64,000 bases of DNA, from assembly GCF_000307855.1 (NCBI RefSeq), contig NZ_AJLR01000038.1, forward strand, positions 1-64,000. Reading direction: 5' to 3'. The number at the start of each line of letters is the position of its first letter. Positions within the stretch are counted from its first letter, which is position 1. The notes under the pieces were generated by a model. That model was given only the letters and a program-made list of their open reading frames with translations. It was not told where the DNA came from and did no database searches. A program made the translations under genes and the position numbers. This DNA comes from Schinkia azotoformans LMG 9581 (GTDB taxonomy: Bacteria; Bacillota; Bacilli; Bacillales; Bacillaceae_J). Of the stretch, positions 26,663 through 34,875 are shown one piece after another.

Positions 26663-29579
26663 ACAACTTCAGTACGAAATTCAAGTCGATTATTTGGATT
26701 CTAATCAATTTATTATTTATGCAAAACATTTAGAGCAAAACGGGAGACGAGCCGCGCTGGGAGATTGGCGCCCACTTCTTTTTTCGTGGCATGCCGAAAG
26801 TTATTTTGGAACAAAGTTTCCTGAAGTCGGTGAAGGAGTTCAGTTATCTTCATCGGACATTTTGCAGTTTTTTTCGGATGCGGCGCATCAAAGTTCACTT
26901 TTTTCGTTTTCTTTTGGTAAGAGTGTTGAATGGCTTCGGAAATGGGCTCCTGTGATTTTTACCGAAGTAGTAGAGGGCCGGATTGTACCGGATTTTGCAC
27001 AGTGGAATGCCGGTAAGTTCGGTTGGAAGCTGATGAATAGTTTTAGCGAATTAAGAATAGAGGAAGAAAGTTCTTTATTTACATTTTCGTTCATTCGCGA
27101 ATGGTTATCGGAAGCCATTATGGAGTTTGTCGAGAAGGATGAAGCCCTCGGTACACGCTGGGCCAAAATCTTGGAAAAACATCCAGCTTTATTGAAACAA
27201 AACAAAGGCTCAGACGAGACCGTTGTCTTTATTAGTGAAGAAACCTGGTTAGAGCAAATTGGCTGGACTCCGGACCAGGCACCGTTTACCGTTGAACTTA
27301 GGTTAAGTGAACCGGTTGATGAATCAACGGATGAGGCGTTGGATGATTCAATGGTGAAGATGCCATCGGGTGTCCCAGAAGCGGAAACGGGTAGCAGAAA
27401 CTCCTGGACTCTAGATATTCTTTTACGAGATAAAACAAATGCGAATCATTGGATTGAATGGAAAAACAACGATACAGCGAGTGCAGTTCCAGCTGAGTGG
27501 CATAGTTTCCTTAGTAAAATAACGAAAAGCATCGAGCTTTGGGGCCATATCGTTCCATGGCTTAAATCTGCCAATCCAGCTGAAGGCATCATCCATTCGC
27601 TTCGAGAAGATCAAGCTTGGACATTTTTATCCGAATCAAGCATTCAGCTTGCTGAAGCCGGGGTTGAAATCCTCCTCCCATCCTGGTGGCAGGAAATTCG
27701 AGCCATGAACCCGAAAATGAAAATTCAACTGCGCTCCTCGGTTGGATCAGCGCAGCAATCCCTTTTAGGCTTACAAGCGATTGGAGATTTTGATTGGAAA
27801 TTTGCGACCGGAAATGCCGAGCTTGATGAAGATGATTTTTTACAGTTAGTCGAGCAAAATCGACGTTTAGTTAAAGTGAATGGAAAATGGATGAAGCTGG
27901 ACCCTGCTTTTATCAAGCAAGTAAAAGAAATCATGGTGCGTGTGAAAAAAGAAGGGCTTTCCTTCCAAGATATCCTTGCACAGGAATTAATGACAGCCAG
28001 CACACCAGGTGATCAGGATAATGACGAACTTGATAACCCGTTATCGCAAATCCAAATCGGTCTCAACACTCATTTGGAAAAATTAATTTTTCAATTGCAT
28101 AACATGACATCGATTCCTTCTATTAATATACCAAATAGCTTGCACGGTGAATTACGCGCCTATCAAAAGCATGGTGTAGAATGGCTTGTATTTTTACGAA
28201 AGTTCGGATTTGGTGCATGTTTGGCCGATGATATGGGCCTCGGGAAGACAGTCCAAATGATCACTTATTTTTTATATATAAAAGAACTTGAAAAACCTAA
28301 AATGCCAGCACTCATTATTTGCCCAACTTCTGTACTTGGAAACTGGCAACGTGAGTTACAAAAGTTTTCTCCAATGTTAAATGTACACCTTCATTATGGG
28401 AGTTCGAGAAAAAAAGGTGAAGAGTTGGCTCAAACCGTTACCGACTACGATATCGTGCTAACCTCCTACGGGTTATCCGCAATGGATGAGGAAGATCTTA
28501 AAGCAATTTCATGGAGTACGATTTGTCTTGATGAAGCCCAAAATATAAAAAATGCTTTTACAAAACAATCAAAAGCGATACGGAGCTTCAACGGTCAACA
28601 TCATATTGCTTTGACCGGTACGCCGATTGAAAACCGACTCACCGAGCTTTGGACTATTTTTGATTTTATAAACAGAGGATATTTAAGCAGCCTCCACTCT
28701 TTTTCGAGACGGTATGTAGCGCCAATTGAGAAAAATAAAGATGAAAAAAAGATCAAACAAGTGCAGCAGCTTGTTAAACCGTTTCTATTGAGACGGACAA
28801 AAAAAGACGAAATTGTAAGTTTGAACCTACCAGATAAACAGGAACAAAAAGAGTACATCCCGCTTACGGTGGAACAGGCATCGCTTTATGAGCAGCTTAT
28901 TCAAGATACGTTTGACAGAATTGAAAAGCTGTCAGGAATGGAGCGACGCGGACTTATCTTATCGATGTTAACAAAGCTGAAGCAAATTTGTAACCATCCG
29001 GCGCTTTATTTAAAGGATGCTTTTTCAGAACTTTCTTTACTGGAACGTTCTAACAAAATGGAAAAACTAATTGAATTGCTTGAAAATATTTTGAACCAGG
29101 GTGAAAGCAGTCTTATTTTTACCCAATATATTGGGATGGGAAAAATGATTCAACATGTTATTCAGGAGCACTTTGGTGAGACCGTTCATTTTCTGCAAGG
29201 CAGCTTGAGGAAGCAGGATCGGGATAACATCATTGATTCTTTCCAGGATGGCCAACAAAAGCTGCTGGTTTTGTCGTTAAAGGCCGGTGGAACCGGGCTA
29301 AACCTTACAGCAGCCAACCACGTTATTCATTATGACCGTTGGTGGAATCCAGCTGTCGAAAACCAAGCAACCGACCGGGCTTATCGAATCGGACAAAAAC
29401 GCTTTGTCCATGTTCACAAACTTATTACTACCGGGACATTGGAAGAAAAAATTGATGAAATGATTGAGAAAAAGAAATCATTGAGCGACGACATCATATC
29501 GGGAGAAAATTGGATCACTGAGCTTTCAACAGATGAACTTCGCGACTTGTTCACACTCCGGAAAGATTGGAATGAATGA
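26655..29579 (+). CDS. ywqA: SNF2-family DNA helicase/translocase
   Basis: A 974-residue SNF2 ATPase. The N-terminal 450 residues are the bacterial SNF2-associated region. The ATPase core follows, with Walker A ADDMGLGKTVQM, motif Ib-like CPTSVLGNWQRELQKF, Walker B-type box LDEAQNIKN, motif III ALTGTPIENRLTELW, motif V SLKAGGTGLNLTAANHVI and motif VI NQATDRAYRIGQ. Such proteins move along double-stranded DNA and remodel protein-DNA complexes. The overlap with the SWIM gene suggests translational coupling and a shared complex. A terminator follows 70 bp later. Confidence 0.92.
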   Translation: MIKQLQYEIQVDYLDSNQFIIYAKHLEQNGRRAALGDWRPLLFSWHAESYFGTKFPEVGEGVQLSSSDILQFFSDAAHQSSLFSFSFGKSVEWLRKWAPVIFTEVVEGRIVPDFAQWNAGKFGWKLMNSFSELRIEEESSLFTFSFIREWLSEAIMEFVEKDEALGTRWAKILEKHPALLKQNKGSDETVVFISEETWLEQIGWTPDQAPFTVELRLSEPVDESTDEALDDSMVKMPSGVPEAETGSRNSWTLDILLRDKTNANHWIEWKNNDTASAVPAEWHSFLSKITKSIELWGHIVPWLKSANPAEGIIHSLREDQAWTFLSESSIQLAEAGVEILLPSWWQEIRAMNPKMKIQLRSSVGSAQQSLLGLQAIGDFDWKFATGNAELDEDDFLQLVEQNRRLVKVNGKWMKLDPAFIKQVKEIMVRVKKEGLSFQDILAQELMTASTPGDQDNDELDNPLSQIQIGLNTHLEKLIFQLHNMTSIPSINIPNSLHGELRAYQKHGVEWLVFLRKFGFGACLADDMGLGKTVQMITYFLYIKELEKPKMPALIICPTSVLGNWQRELQKFSPMLNVHLHYGSSRKKGEELAQTVTDYDIVLTSYGLSAMDEEDLKAISWSTICLDEAQNIKNAFTKQSKAIRSFNGQHHIALTGTPIENRLTELWTIFDFINRGYLSSLHSFSRRYVAPIEKNKDEKKIKQVQQLVKPFLLRRTKKDEIVSLNLPDKQEQKEYIPLTVEQASLYEQLIQDTFDRIEKLSGMERRGLILSMLTKLKQICNHPALYLKDAFSELSLLERSNKMEKLIELLENILNQGESSLIFTQYIGMGKMIQHVIQEHFGETVHFLQGSLRKQDRDNIIDSFQDGQQKLLVLSLKAGGTGLNLTAANHVIHYDRWWNPAVENQATDRAYRIGQKRFVHVHKLITTGTLEEKIDEMIEKKKSLSDDIISGENWITELSTDELRDLFTLRKDWNE

Positions 29580-29649
29580 AAATAACCGAAATGGGCATCC
29601 ACGGATTCCGATAATGGAGAAAAACGACAACGTTAGAAAAAATGAATTA

Positions 29650-29685
29650 GCAGGCCAATTCGCATAGTGTTTTGGTCTGCTTTTC
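29650..29685 (+). terminator. terminator after the SNF2 gene
   Basis: GCAGGCCAA pairs with TTGGTCTGC (one G-U) around a 14-base loop, followed by TTTTCC. It lies 70 bp past the helicase stop, between convergent genes. Confidence 0.7.
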
Positions 29686-29694
29686 CATTAACGA

Positions 29695-30084
29695 TTAATT
29701 TTCAATTCTTTTTTCAAGTTGGAACAATCGCTTGTCCATTTCAGTTATTCGATTATTGATATAATCCGCCTCAAAATCTGTTTTCTTTTTTGTCTGCTTC
29801 AACAATCCTATAACATCTTCTGTTTGAGAAACCTCTATTCTATTTACCGTTTCTTTAATTTCTTGTATATTAGCTTTTACTGGTTTCATATCCTTTTGTA
29901 ATTCCGATACATCAGTGCTTACTGTTTTCATGTCTATTTGCAATTCCGATACATCAGTGCTTACTGTTTTCATGTCTATTTGCAATTCCGGCAAAATCTC
30001 AGTTTTTACCGTTTTCATATCATCTTGTAGTGTTTTCATATCATTCTGTAATTCTAATAAGATCTCAAGAATTCTTTTTTCCAT
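29695..30084 (-). CDS. small coiled-coil protein with tandem repeats
   Basis: A 129-residue soluble protein that is almost wholly predicted coiled coil. It contains two exact 14-residue repeats, ELQIDMKTVSTDVS, which are two heptads each, flanked by looser versions (LQNDMKTLQDDMK, LQKDMKPVKANI). The DNA repeat is also close to exact, so copy number could change by slippage in 42-bp steps without breaking the frame. The ATG at 30084 follows AGGTGA; a GTG three codons upstream is less likely. Similar small coiled-coil proteins are common in Bacillaceae without known function. Confidence 0.6.
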   Translation of the reverse strand: MEKRILEILLELQNDMKTLQDDMKTVKTEILPELQIDMKTVSTDVSELQIDMKTVSTDVSELQKDMKPVKANIQEIKETVNRIEVSQTEDVIGLLKQTKKKTDFEADYINNRITEMDKRLFQLEKRIEN

Positions 30085-30440
30085 TCTATTCACCTACCAT
30101 ACAGTTATTATAATACGGATTAATACTTCTGACTACGGGCTTTTCCATATTACATTCCCCTACTGAAGTCCCTACTTTTTTTGTGTATAGTAAATCCATC
30201 ACGCATCGAAAAATTTTCCTTGTTTTCACCCTTTTTCCTTCACATTTTAATCAAAATTTAGCCATAGATTCGACACAGGTGTCTATTTTAATTTTTGATT
30301 GCGATGTTACAATAAAAGTGTAAAGAGTAATATTACTATAACAACAATAAAAACCTTAACAATGAAGGATGTGGTGCAAATCAGTATTCAAAATGTGAAT
30401 TTCATTAGGAATAAAGCACCTAAAAATTTTTATGCATCTT
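30085..30440. other. intergenic region between the coiled-coil gene and nirK
   Basis: No gene is seen. The two genes are divergent. The part next to nirK holds the Fnr-type box described separately; the rest is AT-rich without recognisable features. Confidence 0.4.
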
Positions 30441-30456
30441 TGTGAAATCTTTCACA
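30441..30456 (+). promoter_or_regulatory. Fnr-type operator upstream of nirK
   Basis: TGTGAAATCTTTCACA is an exact TGTGA-N6-TCACA palindrome, the pattern bound by Fnr/CRP-family regulators. AT-rich -10-like sequence (TATAAA) follows at about 30478. That would put the box centre near -41.5 of a start site around 30490, the position for class II activation. In Bacillus, Fnr activates anaerobic nitrate and nitrite respiration. Confidence 0.7.
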
Positions 30457-30516
30457 TATTCAATATTTCATTATTAAAATATAAAATTGTTTAAAAACTA
30501 ATATGAGGTGATTAAT

Positions 30517-31578
30517 ATGTTAAAAGGTAAAAAATTAGCATTGCCTGTTTTAGTAAGTGCATCATTATTCTTAGCAGCTTGTGGTTCAAATGCAGTTAAG
30601 CAAGATGTCGCTCCACCTCCAGAACAACCAAAAGAAGTAGCAGCTCAAACTGAAGTAATCGCACCACATAAAGACTTAAACCAAGCACCAGTACCATTAA
30701 AAATGGAACGTGTGGGTGAACATGAAGTAAATGTTGAAATGACAGCTCAGATTACTGATATTGAAATAGATAAAGGAAAATCATATAAAGCTTGGACATT
30801 TAACGGCGAAGCGCCAGGTCCATTAGTAGTTGTGAACGAAGGAGATACCATTAATTTTACACTTAAAAATATGGACCCTTCTATACCACACAGCATGGAC
30901 TTTCACGCAGTACACGCATCACCATCTAAATCTTTTATTGATGTAATGCCAAATGAATCTGGAACATTCACTTATAAAGCAAGCAACCCAGGTGTATTTA
31001 TGTATCACTGTGGAACGAAGCCTGTGTTAGCACATATCGCTAACGGTATGCATGGCGTCATTATTGTAAAACCGAAAAATGGATATCCAACTGACAATCA
31101 AATCGATAAAGAGTTTGTAATTGTTCAAAACGAATGGTACAAATATAACGATTTAGACGATATGACAAACGGCGTACCAAGCCAAGTTGTATTCTCTACT
31201 AAAGCTTTAAAAGAAGGCCAACCAAATACAAATGGCGACACTTACTCATTAAAAGAAAAACCGCTTTTAGCTAAAGTTGGTGACCGCATCAGAATTTATG
31301 TTAATAACGTTGGTCCAAACGAAGTAAGCTCATTCCACGTTGTTGGTACAGTATTTGATGATGTTTATATTGACGGCAACCCTGCTAATCATTACAAAGG
31401 AATGCAAACAGTAATGTTACCTGCCAGCGGCGGTGCAGTTGTAGAATTTACAGTGGTTGAAGAAGGCAGCTACTCCATCGTTACACACCAATTTAACCAT
31501 GTACAAAAAGGTGCAGCAGCCATTATTAAGGTTACAAAAGATGGTACAGATGACGGTTCAGCAACAATGAGCCACTAA
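30517..31578 (+). CDS. nirK: copper-containing nitrite reductase, lipoprotein form
   Basis: A 353-residue two-domain cupredoxin enzyme reducing nitrite to nitric oxide. The N-terminus has a lipobox LAAC (Cys 22), so it is anchored on the outer face of the membrane, as is usual for Gram-positives. By alignment in memory with Alcaligenes NirK, type 1 copper ligands are His 125, Cys 165, His 173 and Met 178 (IPHSMDFHA, YHCGTKPVLAHIANGM). Type 2 ligands are His 130, His 164 and His 324; catalytic Asp 128 and His 274 are also present. The ATG at 30517 follows GAGGTG by 6 bases. No other denitrification gene is in the window. Confidence 0.9.
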   Translation: MLKGKKLALPVLVSASLFLAACGSNAVKQDVAPPPEQPKEVAAQTEVIAPHKDLNQAPVPLKMERVGEHEVNVEMTAQITDIEIDKGKSYKAWTFNGEAPGPLVVVNEGDTINFTLKNMDPSIPHSMDFHAVHASPSKSFIDVMPNESGTFTYKASNPGVFMYHCGTKPVLAHIANGMHGVIIVKPKNGYPTDNQIDKEFVIVQNEWYKYNDLDDMTNGVPSQVVFSTKALKEGQPNTNGDTYSLKEKPLLAKVGDRIRIYVNNVGPNEVSSFHVVGTVFDDVYIDGNPANHYKGMQTVMLPASGGAVVEFTVVEEGSYSIVTHQFNHVQKGAAAIIKVTKDGTDDGSATMSH

Positions 31579-31629
31579 TTCTACAATATTTCTAGTAGAT
31601 TAAAAGATTGCATAGCCTATATGTATAGA

Positions 31630-31677
31630 AAAATCAGGTGAAGTAGTGATACGTTCCACCTGATTTTTCTTTTTTTA
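31630..31677. terminator. bidirectional terminator between nirK and ssb
   Basis: AAAATCAGGTG pairs with CACCTGATTTT around a 15-base loop; TTTTTCTTTTTTT follows on the plus strand and T-rich sequence on the minus strand. It separates two convergent genes. Confidence 0.88.
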
Positions 31678-31706
31678 TGGTGAAAAATCTAAGTAGGGTG
31701 GATTGT

Positions 31707-32168
31707 CTATTGGATGACTGATCGGGCTATTTCCTTTTGCATTTCCGGCTGTCCCTCTCTAATAAGAACAGCTTCGGTGTTATGATTGGCAGTATTATTA
31801 TTGTTTGTCACTGCATTATTACTATGGCTCTGGCTCGAATTTTTATTATTTTTCAAAGAAATAAACTTGATATCCTCTGCCACAACCTCAGTTACGTAAA
31901 CGCGTTTACCTTCGCTATTTTCATAATGCCTTGATTGGAGCCTTCCAGTTATTCCGATCAGGGACCCTTTTAGGCAAAAGTTCGCTACTGTTTCCGCTGG
32001 TTTACGCCAAATATTGCAATTCACAAAATCGGTATCATACCCGCCATTCGCATTTTTAAAGTTACGATTTAAGGCAATTGTAAAATTGGAAACTGCAACC
32101 CCGTCACCAGTATATCGAAGCTCCGGGTCTTTTGTAATTCTACCAACTAAAGTAACCTGATTTATCAT
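31707..32168 (-). CDS. ssbB: single-stranded DNA-binding protein, competence SsbB type
   Basis: A 153-residue SSB. Residues 1-105 are the OB fold, with [47 protein letters not shown] and [13 protein letters not shown]. The C-terminal tail is Asn/Ser-rich and ends in IARSVIQ. It lacks the acidic DDDLPF-type tip that SsbA uses to recruit repair enzymes. Tail loss and nearness to ywpF match ssbB/ywpH of B. subtilis, which coats incoming DNA in competence. The start follows AAGGAGTG. dprA and comM lie 3-5 kb away. Confidence 0.85.
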   Translation of the reverse strand: MINQVTLVGRITKDPELRYTGDGVAVSNFTIALNRNFKNANGGYDTDFVNCNIWRKPAETVANFCLKGSLIGITGRLQSRHYENSEGKRVYVTEVVAEDIKFISLKNNKNSSQSHSNNAVTNNNNTANHNTEAVLIREGQPEMQKEIARSVIQ

Positions 32169-32516
32169 TAATCATCACACTCCTTATCAAATGCGCCTTG
32201 AACCCTCCACTTATGGAAGTGGGAGACATTTGCTGAATTAAGTTAATATATTGATAGAATGAAAAAATCAACACCTCCTATTTCGCGAAAATTGAAGTGG
32301 GGATGCTCTTTCTTTTTACCTCAACCTTAGCAAAATGAAGAATCGCAGGCATTGATTCTTTTGGCGAGGATAAAACATTTCGTCAGAAAGAGAAAGAAAG
32401 ACCATGCAGGGGATTTCTAAGTAAGTAGATTGCTGGATTACAAATGATTGCATTTTCATGGGGTGAATGATTGACTTAAAGTGCAGCATGATGAGGAAAA
32501 ATTGTGTAAAGTTGCT
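32169..32516. other. intergenic region upstream of ssbB
   Basis: No gene is seen. 32190-32245 is an internally deleted copy of the MITE-like repeat and lies within about 25-80 bp of the ssb start, so it may form its 5' leader. The remainder has no feature I can support. Confidence 0.4.
32190..32245. repeat. MITE-like repeat, internally deleted copy
   Basis: CAAATGCGCCTTG matches the left part of the long copy at 3983-3996. It is followed at once by CTCCACTTATGGAAGTGGGAG and TGCTGAATTAAGTTAA, matching its right part at 4191-4233. About 195 bp are missing between the two. Confidence 0.55.
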
Positions 32517-32798
32517 CTAATGAACGCTCCTCAGTGGTTTTAAAATCCCCTTACAGCTAAAGCACAGCCTCTTGACTGGCTTAACTTTAAATACCTTGAT
32601 TTCAATTCCAGGTTTTTGTTCCAACTTATAATGATCCATTAATAAAAAAACGCTATTCTTTACAATCAACTCCTTCCTGCTTAACCTTGGATTTTTCTTG
32701 AAATGCTCCTCCGATAAAGCTACATATGTCACTAATAAAAGCGGTGGCCGATCCGGCCTTTTTATGACAAAAGACACATCATATTCCTCCAGCTTCAT
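32517..32798 (-). CDS. 93-residue hypothetical protein
   Basis: A small soluble protein of unknown family, beginning MKLEEYDVSFVIKRPDRPPL, with a basic C-terminus that holds two cysteines (LCFSCKG). The ATG at 32798 has an ideal AAAGGAGGG site 7 bases upstream; a longer frame from 32849 has none. It lies between ssbB and ywpF on the ssbB strand, the place of ywpG in B. subtilis, but I see no firm similarity. Confidence 0.65.
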   Translation of the reverse strand: MKLEEYDVSFVIKRPDRPPLLLVTYVALSEEHFKKNPRLSRKELIVKNSVFLLMDHYKLEQKPGIEIKVFKVKPVKRLCFSCKGILKPLRSVH

Positions 32799-33128
32799 TT
32801 GCTTGCCCTCCTTTCTTACTATATAAAATACTAACAAAAGCGTTTTCATGCAAATCGCTAATTTTGAAAATCTGAGGGTAAAATATACTTAAATTTTCAA
32901 AATTCCCTTAGAAGATTTTCAAAATCTCAAGGGTAAAATAGCTGAAAAATTAAAAATTCAACAAAATCGCAATATTTTCGTGCAAATTTTTTCATAGTGG
33001 TACGTCAGTGGTGCCTGTCCCCACATCGCGGTTGGGGTGGTAGTTGGAATTTCTGAAATGTTAAAAATTACTTCAATCGTGGTATAATATAGATTGAGAC
33101 AGAAACCTGAAAGGAAGGTGGCCTGCCT
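32799..33128. other. intergenic region with the ywpF promoter
   Basis: No gene is seen. 33008-33042 is a GGTGCCTGTCCCC-type repeat. An extended -10 (TGGTATAAT, 33080-33088) precedes ywpF by 40 bp and is its likely promoter. Sequences near 32870-32945 contain several copies of TTTTCAAAAT-like words in both directions, with no clear meaning. Confidence 0.5.
33008..33042. repeat. GGTGCCTGTCCCC-type dispersed repeat
   Basis: The core GGTGCCTGTCCCCAC is shared with 21968-21990 and, inverted, with 42964-42978 and 47867-47880. It lies just upstream of the ywpF promoter. Confidence 0.6.
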
Positions 33129-33611
33129 ATGAAGTCATTTCGACTATGTTCATTAACGGTATTTACAGAAGCAAATAACCAAACAACTAAGCATGATATT
33201 CCACTTTTTGAAGGATTAATTATTAATAAAGAAAACCCAAACGACCACTGGCTTATTGAGGGTCTAATAGAAAAAGGCCTTTTTCAATTTTTCAATAGCT
33301 TAAAAGAGAAAAATGAAACGATGCTAGTGGAAGCAGCGATCACCAGCAAAGATAACCCTCCTGCGTCTTTTGTGGCAAAAGTAAGAATTATTAAACTCAT
33401 TAACGACCATCTTCAACTTCTTCTAGAGGCAAAAAGATTAACTCGCAAAGATACATTTTCCGAAATTATTTTGAAGGATTTAATTGATAGAGGGATTTCA
33501 GGGGAAAATTTGTTAAAAGATTTTAAACGAATCAAAAAAGAGCGCGGTGTAGAATTCCGCAAGTTGGTTGAGAACGATATAAAAGAAATGAAAGAAAAAA
33601 ATTATTTTTAA
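33129..33611 (+). CDS. ywpF: YwpF-like family protein
   Basis: A 160-residue soluble protein beginning MKSFRLCSLTVF, with an alpha/beta N-terminal half and a charged helical C-terminus. The length and N-terminus match the YwpF-like family of Bacillaceae, whose function is unknown. In B. subtilis ywpF lies near ssbB/ywpH, as here. The ATG follows AAGGAAGG. A strong terminator follows 7 bp after the stop, so the gene is transcribed alone. Confidence 0.8.
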   Translation: MKSFRLCSLTVFTEANNQTTKHDIPLFEGLIINKENPNDHWLIEGLIEKGLFQFFNSLKEKNETMLVEAAITSKDNPPASFVAKVRIIKLINDHLQLLLEAKRLTRKDTFSEIILKDLIDRGISGENLLKDFKRIKKERGVEFRKLVENDIKEMKEKNYF

Positions 33612-33617
33612 GAACAC

Positions 33618-33652
33618 AAAAAAGCTTGTCCGCGAAAAGACAAGCTTTTTCT
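33618..33652. terminator. bidirectional terminator after ywpF
   Basis: AAAAAGCTTGTC pairs with GACAAGCTTTTT around GCGAAAA-type loop bases. It works on both strands and separates ywpF from the convergent small genes. Confidence 0.88.
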
Positions 33653-33660
33653 ATTTCACC

Positions 33661-33843
33661 CTATTTACATTTAATTGGGCAAGATGTCCCAGCTTCTGGA
33701 GGTGAGTCATTTTTATCTTTTAATAAAACAATTAAATAGCGGTCCTTGCTAATGTAGTTTCTTTTTGCATGTATTTTAAAGCCTTTTTCATTTATCTGTG
33801 AATGTTGTTTATGACCTTTTTCATTCATAGAATGATACCTCAA
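33661..33843 (-). CDS. 60-residue basic hypothetical protein
   Basis: The frame starts with TTG overlapping the stop of the upstream gene (TTGA), or with an ATG at 33828. The product is basic and Lys/His-rich with two cysteines near the C-terminus (SCPIKCK). No ribosome binding site is strong, and no family is recognised. Overlap with the upstream gene and termination just before a terminator favour a real second gene in a small operon, but a chance frame is possible. Confidence 0.35.
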   Translation of the reverse strand: MRYHSMNEKGHKQHSQINEKGFKIHAKRNYISKDRYLIVLLKDKNDSPPEAGTSCPIKCK

Positions 33844-34283
33844 CTTTCATTACTTTTGGCTTGATAAAGTAATGGTGATAAATTGGAGACTAAATAATGC
33901 ACTTCATCCACGTCTTCATAATTCTCTCTTCCTTGTTTTATAAACTCTACAAATGAATTTAAAATTGCCGCTATTTGATTTTGTGGCAGTACCTCCTCTT
34001 TTTGATCCAAAATAGATATAACTTCTTTTACGGTATTGGTATTTTTATTCATTGTTTTTGAAAAGCTGAATGCTAAAGCAATTTGAAGGCTTTCGTAGGT
34101 GGATTTTGGCAGATATATCGGATATTGTTTTTCACAATCTTTTTGGAGCTTGTATAACATCTCTAAAACACGATCAATTAGAACCTTCGAGGAAGTACGG
34201 TTTAACCTATTCAATTCTGGTTTTGTTTCTTTCGGATCTACAAAAAACGTTACTCTTTTAGCCTTTAATTTCATCTTTTGCAT
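33840..34283 (-). CDS. 147-residue hypothetical protein
   Basis: A soluble, mostly helical protein beginning MQKMKLKAKRVTFFVDPKET, Lys-rich at the start and acidic toward the end. No membrane helix, signal or known motif is visible. The ATG follows GGAAGGGAGAG by 9 bases. Upstream on the same strand is a folded leader that ends in a textbook terminator 20 bases before this ribosome binding site, so expression may be attenuation-controlled. Family unknown. Confidence 0.65.
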   Translation of the reverse strand: MQKMKLKAKRVTFFVDPKETKPELNRLNRTSSKVLIDRVLEMLYKLQKDCEKQYPIYLPKSTYESLQIALAFSFSKTMNKNTNTVKEVISILDQKEEVLPQNQIAAILNSFVEFIKQGRENYEDVDEVHYLVSNLSPLLYQAKSNES

Positions 34284-34311
34284 TTTCTTTTTCTCTCCCT
34301 TCCTTTTTCAA

Positions 34312-34424
34312 AAAAATCCGCTGGATGAAGGCTCACCCAGCGGTCTACCAGAGGATTCCAGCTCGGTACTCCAGGGTGGTGCGAGGCATTACCTAATAAA
34401 GCGGGGCATTTTATGAAGTAATGC
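34312..34424 (-). promoter_or_regulatory. structured leader ending in a terminator, unknown class
   Basis: On the minus strand the first hairpin has GCATTAC/GTAATGC outside and ATAAA/TTTAT inside, separated by a symmetric 3x3 loop (34386-34424). A middle segment can pair TACCGAG with CTCTGGTA. The last is an 11-bp stem, CCGCTGGGTGA with TCATCCAGCGG, loop GCCT, followed by ATTTTTTT (34312-34344). The next gene begins 30 bp later. This is the layout of a transcription-attenuating riboswitch or protein-bound leader. I checked against remembered consensus for common riboswitches and T-boxes and found no match. Confidence 0.55.
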
Positions 34425-34875
34425 TTCCTATATTATGTAAAGAGCGCGATAAGCAATACCTTGGAGGAGGATAAAAAATTGACTGAATGCGCTTTCAATT
34501 TATTACTGCTTATCACCTCTATACTAACGTGACTAAAAAGACCCATTTTGCAAGAAAGGATGCTCTAAGTCAGGACTTTGGGATTAGATTATAAAAGTAA
34601 AGTTACATAAAACTAGCGACATAATGGATTGGACCGAAAAGTAGAATAATAGACAGGAAATAGAGTTGAAATTTGTTTTGAGAGAAGATTATTTGACAGG
34701 AAGAACCCGGATGAGGATTTTACAATTGTGTATTTACTGTGTTCAACAAATAAAATAGTAGCCAAATATGACACCTCTCGTCAAATGGTAGCGTTTTTTT
34801 ATAAGTTGTGTCGAAAATTATGTTGTAAGTATATCACAGAAACTAAAAGTTAGTAAATAGTTTTTTGAAATTTTT
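34425..34875. other. gene-poor region between the structured leader and dprA
   Basis: No convincing gene is seen. Inverted words GATAAGCA (34448-34455) and TGCTTATC (34507-34514) bracket an AT-rich stretch with a strong GGAGGAGG site at 34462-34470 and a 17-codon TTG-started frame. Near 34755-34797 imperfect arms end in TTTTTTT and may be a terminator. The rest is AT-rich. Confidence 0.4.

Noticed and set aside
34365-34395. AGGGTGG on the plus strand as a T-box core
   Set aside because: The conserved AGGGTGGNACCGCG is not met (AGGGTGGTGCGAGG), there is no specifier stem, and no gene follows on that strand.
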